A stretch of DNA of 8,540 nt from Actinomycetota bacterium. Its GTDB lineage: Bacteria; Actinomycetota; Thermoleophilia; RBG-16-64-13. Within the stretch, counting starts at the first letter, position 1, and each line of letters starts with the position of its first letter. Positions 1 to 5,835 of the stretch are shown piece after piece. The DNA is taken from the NCBI GenBank assembly GCA_003157225.1, contig PMIZ01000258.1, forward strand, positions 7,415-15,954, written 5' to 3'. Made by a program: the position numbers and the translations under genes. The notes beneath the pieces were generated by a model. That model was not told the origin of the DNA. It saw only the letters and a program-made list of their open reading frames with translations, and ran no database searches.

Positions 1-2457
1 TACCCACCCGCCGCCTATTCACCCGGCGCCTATCCGATCGCGGCGCAATCACCAGCCCCTCGGCGCCGCGCCAGCCTCCTTACCTGGCTGATCCCGCTCA
101 TCGCCATCATCATCGTGGGGGCGGCGCTCGGAAGCTACTTCGGCTTCTTCTACCATCATGACCGCGACAACGGGACCGCCGTCAGCACCACGGCGAGCTC
201 GACTGCTGGCGGCCAGACCACCTCGACCACGAAGGCTCAAACCGCCGGCGTCGGCACCGTCGAGCTCACCGTCCCCGATGAGGCCAACCTCGTCACGACC
301 ACCAAGTGGGGCGAAGTTCCGGTCAACGAGATCGGCGTCGTTCTCGCCGACGGCAAGACCCGCGCGGATGCCGACCAGATCGCCCAGCAGCTGGGCGGCA
401 CGGTCGTCGGCCAACTCGACTTCCTCAACCTCTACCAGATCCGGACTGCCGGAGCATCTGAGGCCGATCTGCAGGCCGCCCTCGACAAGGTCGTCGCCCT
501 CGCCGGCGTCGAGCTTGCCTTCCCCAACCAAGAGAACTCCTCCGACGAAGAGATCTGGGGGATACGTCAGAGCCCGCTCAACGATCCCGCCTACAGCGGT
601 GAATACGGGAAAGGCTACGCTCTCATCGGGGCGCAGAAGGCTTGGAACTACATCAAGGGCTCCGGCCTCAATCTCTCTCCGGTGAAGGTGGGCATCGTCG
701 ACGACGGCCTCTACGAGGGGACTGGGGAGTTCGCCGGCCCCAGCAAGATCGAGTACCCCGACCCGAACGCGGGCAAGCTCGCGAATCCCCTGACCAAGCC
801 AAAAGTCGGAGGCGGCACGGTCCCCAACCCCGCCGGTAGCCACGGCACCAAGATAGCCGGCATCATCGGAGCCGACCCCACCAACAAAGGGCAGACCGGT
901 ATCGCCTCGACGGCGTTGGGCGACAAGCTCACTATCTCGGTAATCGACCACTACTCCCCACCTTATGGCAGTCCGCCCATGCCGAAGCCCGACCCCAATG
1001 ATCCGACCCAGTACGTGGACACCGACGGCAAGTCTTACACCATCGGCAGCCTCGCGGCCCTTCTGAAGCAGGTCGAGGCGCACGCCACGGTGATCAACTG
1101 CTCCTTCGGCTCCGATCACCCGGATGCCAACAACTCCCTGGTGGCGGCGGCCTACACCAAGTTCTTCGAGAAGATGGCCAAGGAGCATCCCGACGTGACG
1201 TTCGTCTGCGCGGCAGGCAATGAGAACGGCGAGCTGACCAAGACCAACTACTTCCCCGCGGGTGCGGGCTCCAACCTGCCTAACGTGATAACCGTCGGGA
1301 ACGTGATGAACAACGGCGACCCGCAGGACACCGACAGCAATTTCAGCGGGAATGGCGGCGAGGTCACGATCTCGGCTCCGGGCCAAGAGGCCGTCACGGG
1401 CGTGGACGCGAACGGCAAGCCCATCACCGACACCTACTCTGTGGGCGGCCACTACTACGGCGGCGGCACCAGCATGGCCACGCCCCAGGTCGCGGCGGCG
1501 GCTGCGCTGCTCCTCTCGCTCAACCCGAAACTGCAGGCCGCCGACATCAAGCAGATTCTGAAAGATACCGCCAACCCCGGCCCCGAGAATCAAGGCGGCA
1601 GGATCTTGTCCATCGACAGAGCCGTGCTGCAAGTGATCAACGAGGTGCGACGCGAGAAAGACCCGAACGCGGTCGATCTCACGCCGGAACAGCTCGACAA
1701 CCTGGGCGTCATCGACGCGGTGGCCACCACCACCGGCACGCCCAACGCCTACAGCGTGCGTGGCATCCTGGCCACGGTCCCTGACGCGGGCGCCGAGGTG
1801 ACCATCACCGGCTCCGCCGGCGTCACGGTAGACGGAGAGGCCAGCCAGTCAGTGGCAGCGCCGTCCGGCGAGGCTGAATGGCCCACCGTCACCGTCACGG
1901 CCGCCGACCCGAAGAACCCGCCCACGATCACCGTGACCCGCAAGGACAGTGGGGCCGCCAGCGTGATCACCCTTGAGAAGATCGATCTCAACGGGCATTG
2001 GGAAGGGGCGCTCACTATCTCCGACTTCACTTTCGACGAGGCCACCGCCACCACCGAGACGGGCGACCAGGGCTGCAACCTGGCGGCAATAGCTGCCATC
2101 CTCCAGAAGCTCAAGGGTCTGCCCATACCGATGACCATGGACATCACGGCCGACATGGAGGCCGGCACCGGGAGCGCAGTCATGCTCCTGGACATGGCCT
2201 CCCTTCAGGCCAAGCTCAATGAAGGCAATCCCGAAGGCGGGGGTGTGACCGTCCAGAACCAGTCCCAGACCCTCAAGTTCACCTTCGCCGGACCTAACCT
2301 CACCTTCACACCGGACACGTCCGGATCCGGAGAGACCGCGAGCATGACGGCCACGGTGAGCATGCAAGGCGGAAGCGCGGTGATGACCGGCACACTCACG
2401 AGCAGTGGAACAGGCTTCTCGATGACGGGTGGTTGGACGGTGACGCAGCAGCAGTAG
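1..2457 (+). CDS. Membrane-anchored subtilisin-like (S8) serine protease, 5' partial
   Basis: The frame is open from base 1 to TAG at 2455 (818 residues visible), so the true start lies upstream; the GTG at 115 falls inside the membrane helix and is not the start. Residues 1-25 are Pro/Ala/Tyr-rich and end in an RRR patch. Residues 26-50 form one transmembrane helix, presumably N-in. A Ser/Thr-rich linker follows to about 90. Residues about 95-180 resemble the fervidolysin-type prodomain (LGGTVVGQLDFLNLYQI). The S8 catalytic domain spans about 195-540: Asp234 in VGIVDDG, His281 in GSHGTKIAG, oxyanion Asn407 in CAAGNENGE and Ser491 in GGGTSMATPQVAA. The triad is complete, so an active extracellular endopeptidase is expected, probably self-processing its prodomain. 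Residues about 560-818 are beta-rich with repeated Thr/Gly strands (LNGHWEGALTISDF to GGWTVTQQQ); I do not recognise this domain. Natural substrates cannot be read from sequence. Confidence 0.93.
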   Translation, partial: YPPAAYSPGAYPIAAQSPAPRRRASLLTWLIPLIAIIIVGAALGSYFGFFYHHDRDNGTAVSTTASSTAGGQTTSTTKAQTAGVGTVELTVPDEANLVTTTKWGEVPVNEIGVVLADGKTRADADQIAQQLGGTVVGQLDFLNLYQIRTAGASEADLQAALDKVVALAGVELAFPNQENSSDEEIWGIRQSPLNDPAYSGEYGKGYALIGAQKAWNYIKGSGLNLSPVKVGIVDDGLYEGTGEFAGPSKIEYPDPNAGKLANPLTKPKVGGGTVPNPAGSHGTKIAGIIGADPTNKGQTGIASTALGDKLTISVIDHYSPPYGSPPMPKPDPNDPTQYVDTDGKSYTIGSLAALLKQVEAHATVINCSFGSDHPDANNSLVAAAYTKFFEKMAKEHPDVTFVCAAGNENGELTKTNYFPAGAGSNLPNVITVGNVMNNGDPQDTDSNFSGNGGEVTISAPGQEAVTGVDANGKPITDTYSVGGHYYGGGTSMATPQVAAAAALLLSLNPKLQAADIKQILKDTANPGPENQGGRILSIDRAVLQVINEVRREKDPNAVDLTPEQLDNLGVIDAVATTTGTPNAYSVRGILATVPDAGAEVTITGSAGVTVDGEASQSVAAPSGEAEWPTVTVTAADPKNPPTITVTRKDSGAASVITLEKIDLNGHWEGALTISDFTFDEATATTETGDQGCNLAAIAAILQKLKGLPIPMTMDITADMEAGTGSAVMLLDMASLQAKLNEGNPEGGGVTVQNQSQTLKFTFAGPNLTFTPDTSGSGETASMTATVSMQGGSAVMTGTLTSSGTGFSMTGGWTVTQQQ

Positions 2458-2490
2458 CGTGTGCGCAGGAAAGGTGCAAAAGGGCGCCCG

Positions 2491-2513
2491 GCGCGCTGAG
2501 GGGCTCACCGCGC
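2491..2513 (+). terminator. GC-rich hairpin after the S8 protease gene
   Basis: Arms 2491-2500 and 2504-2513 pair over 9 of 10 positions (one C-C mismatch, 2496 with 2508) around a GGG loop. It starts 34 bases after the protease stop and ends before the next gene's leader. No T-run follows, so it would have to be a U-less (I-shaped) terminator as proposed for high-GC Gram-positives, or simply an RNA structure. Confidence 0.4.
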
Positions 2514-2568
2514 GGCGTCGTGCACATGTATAGTTGGCGTGACCGGACCGACACCGACAGGAGACGCG

Positions 2569-3060
2569 GTGGCAGAAACAAGCGGTAGTGGCGGGACAAC
2601 GGTCCCGGCGACTGGGAAGACGACCCTCCTGCCGTCGGCCGGCGACGGCACGATGGTACAGGCGGGCAACCACGGGGAAGAGGCGGACTGGAGGGGCGAG
2701 GGCACCGTCCTTCTCGCCGACGACGAAGAGACCATCCGGACCCTCGGCAAGCTGATGCTGGCGCGCCTGGGCTTCGACACGATGTTGGCGGCGGATGGAC
2801 GCGAGGCGGTGGCCCAGTACATGGAGCATCGTGGCAAGATCGTCCTCGTCATTCTGGATCTCACCATGCCGCACATGAACGGCGAAGAGGCGTTCCGGGC
2901 GCTCAAGGAGATCGATCCGGACGTTCGCGTCCTTCTGTCCAGCGGGTACGCGGAGAACGACCTCGCCGCCCGCTTCGCGGGCAAGGGCCCGGCGGGCTTC
3001 CTCCAGAAGCCGTACACCCTTGCGACCTTGCGAGAGAAAGTGGGAGAGGCTCTCAGCTAG
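2569..3060 (+). CDS. Stand-alone response-regulator receiver (CheY-like) protein
   Basis: A 163-residue protein. I chose GTG 2569 because AGGAG at 2559-2563 sits 5 bases upstream; the in-frame GTG at 2539 has no ribosome site. Residues 1-45 are a polar Gly/Thr/Ser-rich tail. Residues about 47-163 form a complete REC domain: acidic pair Asp51/Asp52 in LLADDEE, phosphoacceptor Asp97 in VILDLTMP, Ser124/Ser125 in LLSSGY, and Lys147 in FLQKPY. There is no DNA-binding or enzymatic output domain, so it would act through protein contacts or as a phosphorelay intermediate. The sequence style (LDLTMPHMNGEEAF, then SSGYAENDLAARFAGKG) resembles receiver domains at the C-terminus of hybrid histidine kinases, so it may descend from one. 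No kinase gene is in the window, so its partner is unknown. Hairpins flank it on both sides, suggesting a monocistronic unit. A TATAGT at 2529-2534 could be its -10, but no convincing -35 is visible. Confidence 0.9.
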   Translation: MAETSGSGGTTVPATGKTTLLPSAGDGTMVQAGNHGEEADWRGEGTVLLADDEETIRTLGKLMLARLGFDTMLAADGREAVAQYMEHRGKIVLVILDLTMPHMNGEEAFRALKEIDPDVRVLLSSGYAENDLAARFAGKGPAGFLQKPYTLATLREKVGEALS

Positions 3061-3113
3061 GAGCCCCGGTCAGACGCGGCCCGGCGGAAACGGACATCTC
3101 TTGGTGAGGGGCT

Positions 3114-3134
3114 GCGCGCTCTTGCGAGGCGCGC
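3114..3134 (+). terminator. Hairpin after the response-regulator gene
   Basis: GCGCGC at 3114-3119 pairs with GCGCGC at 3129-3134, extended by TC/GA (3120-3121 with 3126-3127) around a TTGC loop, with G3128 bulged. It lies 54 bases after the response-regulator stop in a 168-base gap and is followed by TTGG, not a T-run. It is a plausible U-poor terminator. Confidence 0.35.
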
Positions 3135-3162
3135 TTGGCCCGAACTCTTGGGTCCGCGCCGC

Positions 3163-3189
3163 TTGCCAGGACCTACCCAGGGCGATACT
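3163..3189 (+). promoter_or_regulatory. Weak candidate promoter for the SLH gene
   Basis: TTGCCA (3163-3168) and GATACT (3184-3189) resemble -35 and -10 hexamers but are only 15 bases apart. They lie after the hairpin and about 40 bases before the SLH start codon, which is the right place. Support is sequence resemblance only. Confidence 0.22.
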
Positions 3190-3228
3190 CTCATTGCGGA
3201 AAGCGGTGTTCGACGCGGAGGTGGCGCC

Positions 3229-5208
3229 ATGAAGGCCGGGCGGTTTGTCGCACTCGCCGTATCTACCCTCGTCCTCGGATCGCTTCTGGTCCTCGGCCCG
3301 GGGGGCGCCTCCCCCGCGCCGGCCGCCGGCACCTCCTTCTCCGACGTCCCCGACACCCACCCCAACGCGGTGGCCATCGCCGATCTGGCAGGCCGCGGCA
3401 TCGTCAACGGCCTCGCCGACGGCACTTTCGGGCCCGACAACTTGGTGACGCGCCAGCAGTTCGCGAAGATGATCGTGAAGACCCTGGGTCTTGCCGTCAG
3501 TGGCACCGAGGTCTGCCCCTTCACCGACGTCGACCCCACTCCCAACCCCGCCGACCCCAACTACCCAGCCAGGTACGTGGCCGTCTGCGCCAAACAAGGC
3601 ATCAGCACCGGCAAGACGCCCACCACCTTCGATCCCCTGGCGAGCATCACCCGGCAGCAGCTCATAACAATGGTGGTCAGGGCGAGCGATCTTCCCCAGC
3701 CCCCGGCCGGTTACACACCCCCGTTCTCCGCAGGCCAGTTCACCCTCGCCGAGCACTACACGAACGCCTGCGCCGCCGCCTATGCCGGTCTTCTGGGAGA
3801 CCTAGGGGTCGGCTCCGCCTACAGCTTCTCAGCGGCCGCCACCCGAGGAGATTGTGCCCAGGTGCTCCACAACCTACTGTTCAAGCAGGCTCAAGGATCA
3901 GCGGTGGACCTCATCCACTTCTGGTGGGACTTCGGCCCCAACTGGAAGAGTTTCCATGCCGAGAACCTCACCACCGTCGTGGGGGGCGGCGCCGGAAGCC
4001 CGGCCGGCAGCGCGAAGATCGTCGGCGACTCCTACTACTACCTGGACACGCCCGCGTTTCCGGCCGACTACGTCTTCGCCGCCGGCGAGAACGGCGACCT
4101 GCTGGTGTTCTCGAGCACAAGCGGGACGAACTGGTCGGTGCAGCATGTGCCGGCGCCCGAAGGGACGCGCATCAACGCTTTGCTGGGCGGGCGGGCCTTC
4201 GACGAAGTGACCTCGGTGACCATCAACGGCACCGTCAAGACCCTGCACGTGTTCGCCACCGACGCCGACGACAACCTGGTCCACTTCTGGCTCGCCCAGG
4301 AGGGCACGTGGCACGCCGAGAACGTCTCCGCCAACGTAGGTCGAAAGATGCACCTCATGGGCTGGGCATGCACTTGGGAGGACCAGTCGGTTGTACAGGT
4401 CGTAGGCACGAGTGCGAGCGGCGACCTCCTGCACTTCTGGCTGAAGGACGGGGGGACGTGGAAGTCCGAGGACGTGAGCCAGCTCACGGGCAGAACGATC
4501 AAGGGTGAAGCTTCCTTCAACTGGGACGCGAACGGAGGTCTCGGCACGGCGGTGGTCGCGGCCGGTCCGAACAACGAGCTGCTGATCTTCCACCACAAGG
4601 ACGTAGGGAAATGGACTGTCGAGGATGTGACGGCGGCAACCGCGTCAGGCGGGAAGCCCGGCGTCACGCTGGGTGGCTGGCTGTCCTGGTGGTCATGGGA
4701 CGACATGTGGTGGGACGCGTCACAGTTCCACGATCCCGTGGCGGTGCTCGATACGAGTGGGCACTTCTGGCTGCTCGAGCGGGCGGGCGGGGGGAACTGG
4801 ACTGCGAAGGACGTCTCCGCCGACATCGGTCAGACCTTCCGCGCCGACACGGGCGGCGATTCCATCCTGGTCTTCGACAATCCGCCAAGCATTCCGGACC
4901 GCGAGGCCCACTTCGCCGGCGTCAACCAGGACGAGGACCTCATCCACTTCTGGCGCGACATGGCCGGCAAGTGGCATAGCGAGAACATGAGCGCGAAGAG
5001 CGGGCAGAAGATCCGTTACCCCGTGAACCAGTACCTGCGCGACGGGGCAGGCCCGGGTGGTCAGAGCGGCTGGTGCGACTACGTCTGCGCGATAGCGCCC
5101 AACGGCGACCTGGTGTTCATCTGGGACAACGCGCAGTCGCGTGACTGGACGGCGTTCAACGCGACCACCGTGACCGGCTTCAAGGTGAGAGCGCCCGAGC
5201 TACCCTAG
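3229..5208 (+). CDS. Secreted SLH-domain surface protein with beta-propeller-like repeats
   Basis: A 659-residue protein. Start ATG 3229 is preceded by GGAGG (3217-3221) at 7 bases and opens a good signal peptide: MKAGR, a hydrophobic core, then likely cleavage after the PAPAA at about residue 33. Residues about 36-90 (SFSDVPDTHP, GIVNGLADGTFGPDN, TRQQFAKM) and 96-155 (FTDVDPTP, GISTGKTPTTFDP, ITRQQLITM) are clear SLH domains; about 165-222 is a weaker third. SLH triplets typically bind secondary cell-wall polymer and fix proteins to the surface. Residues about 225-650 carry some eight degenerate repeats with a D-x-L-[IV]-H-F-W...G-x-W...E-[ND]-V-[ST] core, most likely a beta-propeller exposing ligand-binding or adhesive sites. 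No enzymatic motif is visible. Cysteines cluster in SLH2-3 and near 605-615. The frame resumes after the TAG with a repeat-like tail (5209-5250), so the C-terminus may be truncated. The ligand is unknown. Confidence 0.92.
   Translation: MKAGRFVALAVSTLVLGSLLVLGPGGASPAPAAGTSFSDVPDTHPNAVAIADLAGRGIVNGLADGTFGPDNLVTRQQFAKMIVKTLGLAVSGTEVCPFTDVDPTPNPADPNYPARYVAVCAKQGISTGKTPTTFDPLASITRQQLITMVVRASDLPQPPAGYTPPFSAGQFTLAEHYTNACAAAYAGLLGDLGVGSAYSFSAAATRGDCAQVLHNLLFKQAQGSAVDLIHFWWDFGPNWKSFHAENLTTVVGGGAGSPAGSAKIVGDSYYYLDTPAFPADYVFAAGENGDLLVFSSTSGTNWSVQHVPAPEGTRINALLGGRAFDEVTSVTINGTVKTLHVFATDADDNLVHFWLAQEGTWHAENVSANVGRKMHLMGWACTWEDQSVVQVVGTSASGDLLHFWLKDGGTWKSEDVSQLTGRTIKGEASFNWDANGGLGTAVVAAGPNNELLIFHHKDVGKWTVEDVTAATASGGKPGVTLGGWLSWWSWDDMWWDASQFHDPVAVLDTSGHFWLLERAGGGNWTAKDVSADIGQTFRADTGGDSILVFDNPPSIPDREAHFAGVNQDEDLIHFWRDMAGKWHSENMSAKSGQKIRYPVNQYLRDGAGPGGQSGWCDYVCAIAPNGDLVFIWDNAQSRDWTAFNATTVTGFKVRAPELP
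3907..5157 (+). repeat. Eight degenerate protein repeats (propeller blades) within the SLH protein
   Basis: The core position equivalent to the H of HFW falls at about 3916 (DLIHFWWD), 4105 (GDLLVFSS), 4282 (DNLVHFWLA), 4432 (GDLLHFWLK), 4585 (NELLIFHHK), 4762 (SGHFWLLE), 4945 (EDLIHFWRD) and 5116 (GDLVFIWD). Spacings are 189, 177, 150, 153, 177, 183 and 171 bases, all multiples of three. Each core is followed by a G/N-x-W and usually by an E-[ND]-V-S-like turn. The repeats are conserved at protein level, not as DNA. Confidence 0.75.
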
Positions 5209-5250
5209 CTGAGCGGGCACGACAACCTGGTGCTGGCGAGGGCGGAGTAG
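5209..5250 (+). other. In-frame tail after the SLH gene stop
   Basis: Directly after TAG 5206-5208 the same frame continues for 13 sense codons to TAG at 5248, reading LSGHDNLVLARAE. GHDNLVLA matches the start of a propeller repeat (compare DNLVHFWLA at 4270). It is either the remains of an older C-terminus cut by a nonsense change or a readthrough extension. Confidence 0.35.
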
Positions 5251-5258
5251 AGACCACC

Positions 5259-5473
5259 TCAGGGCGTGACGCGCACCTCAACAGGCAAGGATGTCAACTC
5301 CAGACGCGACCAGCTCACAACCTTCGATGCGTGGTCGATGTCGATTCCCACAAGTTCACCCGATTCACCGAAGTCAGGCACAACGCCTGGAGCGACCTCT
5401 CGCGAGTCCGCACTTGGCTTCTCGGCAAGATCGATGTAGAGGGAGCCGGTTTCGGATAGTATTGGAATCTCAC
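5259..5473 (-). pseudogene. DUF2283 family protein, frameshifted
   Basis: From about 5453 down to TGA at 5261-5259 the minus strand encodes a clear DUF2283 body: ETGSLYIDLAEKPSADSREV, then APGVVPDF and GELVGIDIDHASK. The natural start is GTG at 5473, placed 7 bases after GGGAGG (5486-5481) and overlapping the upstream gene's stop as GTGA. From this GTG the frame reads MRFQYYP, the normal DUF2283 opening, but then leaves the DUF2283 frame at about 5454: one base is missing between TATCC and GAAACC. The only other in-frame start, TTG 5480, has the ribosome site directly abutting it. I therefore read it as a single-base deletion, real or a sequencing error. DUF2283 proteins are small, of unproven function, and often sit next to small toxin-like genes. 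It is convergent with the SLH gene. Confidence 0.72.
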
Positions 5474-5623
5474 CGCTCAACCTCCCGGTAGTTCCTGTCG
5501 GGAAACGCGTTATTCACGGTTTCCCCGTCTTCCAGTGTGACCACACGTAGGTACTTGCCCAAGTCCTGCACGAAGATCCACAGTCTGTAAGACCTGTTCT
5601 TCAAAGTAGCGTGTGGTCTTCAA
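5470..5623 (-). pseudogene. Small hypothetical gene upstream of DUF2283, internally deleted
   Basis: On the minus strand TTG 5623, preceded by GGGAGGAG (5634-5627), opens KTTRYFEEQVL. At about 5590-5584 the coding signal jumps to another frame, which continues RLWIFVQDLGKYLRVVTLED, then GETVNNAFPDRNYREVER, to TGA at 5472-5470. From memory, intact relatives carry about 20-25 more residues (a KRPYL..WC..QPDGR-like stretch) between these two parts, so an out-of-frame deletion seems to have joined them. The stop overlaps the GTG of the DUF2283 gene, showing the two were a coupled operon. I know the family only as hypothetical proteins neighbouring DUF2283; a toxin-antitoxin-like role is possible but unproven. 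Confidence 0.6.
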
Positions 5624-5716
5624 ATGCTCCTCCCGATGGTAGCACCAGAGCAACACTAGCCGTTCGGCACCATCCGGACATCCACCCTTGGTTTGATGTC
5701 GGCGGCCTTCCTTGCC

Positions 5717-5745
5717 TTGCTCCACGAACATTTGTTCGCTATACT
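5717..5745 (+). promoter_or_regulatory. SOS promoter of dnaE2
   Basis: A -35 TTGCTC (5717-5722) and a -10 TATACT (5740-5745) are exactly 17 bases apart. Transcription would start near 5752, giving a leader of about 84 bases to the dnaE2 ATG. The spacer contains a complete LexA box and a second box covers about +6 to +19, so bound LexA would block both polymerase binding and escape. The interval 5624-5716 holds no gene or other signal I can support. Confidence 0.6.
5725..5738 (+). promoter_or_regulatory. LexA (SOS) box 1
   Basis: CGAACATTTGTTCG matches the Gram-positive/actinobacterial LexA operator CGAAC-N4-GTTCG at all ten fixed positions. It lies between the -35 and -10 of the dnaE2 promoter. 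Confidence 0.9.
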
Positions 5746-5756
5746 GCGCTCTCCTA

Positions 5757-5770
5757 CGAACATATGTTCG
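5757..5770 (+). promoter_or_regulatory. LexA (SOS) box 2
   Basis: CGAACATATGTTCG is a fully self-complementary 14-mer matching the CGAAC-N4-GTTCG operator. Its centre is 32 bases (about three helical turns) from that of box 1, so two LexA dimers could sit on the same DNA face. It overlaps the expected start of transcription. Confidence 0.9.
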
Positions 5771-5789
5771 AGAGTCGGAGGCGCCGGTT

Positions 5790-5816
5790 TTGACGCCATT
5801 GCTATCATATTCTTAA
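5790..5816 (+). other. Possible leader peptide ORF in the dnaE2 5' UTR
   Basis: GGAGG at 5777-5781 lies 8 bases before TTG 5790, which opens an eight-codon frame (MTPLLSYS) ending at TAA 5814-5816, 19 bases before the dnaE2 ATG. It is the only good ribosome site in the leader, whereas the dnaE2 ATG has none. It may be chance. Confidence 0.2.
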
Positions 5817-5819
5817 AAC

Positions 5820-5835
5820 TGCAACGTTCATTGCA
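5820..5835 (+). repeat. TGCAA/TTGCA inverted repeat abutting the dnaE2 start codon
   Basis: TGCAA (5820-5824) and TTGCA (5831-5835) form 5-base arms around a 6-base spacer, ending directly at ATG 5836. The same words recur in two AT-rich islands inside dnaE2. A stem here would occlude the start region. Confidence 0.3.

Noticed and set aside
49..1632. Long minus-strand open frame of 527 codons
   Set aside because: It is antisense to the S8 protease, whose catalytic motifs are unmistakable. Its product is Gly/Val/Arg-rich and shows no recognisable motif; long antisense frames are usual in high-GC genes.
1849..2874. Minus-strand 341-codon frame spanning protease end, intergenic gap and receiver gene
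   Set aside because: It crosses two well-supported plus-strand genes, is Arg/His-rich and has no recognisable domain.
3135..4508. Plus-strand open frame of 457 codons overlapping the SLH gene
   Set aside because: It encodes an Arg/His/Pro-rich product in the alternative frame of a gene with clear SLH motifs, signal peptide and ribosome site; a GC-bias shadow.
5510..5731. Minus-strand 73-codon frame read as an intact gene
   Set aside because: Only its middle (KTTRYFEEQVL) is family-like; after 5590 the conserved sequence continues in another frame, so the frame as a whole is not a gene.
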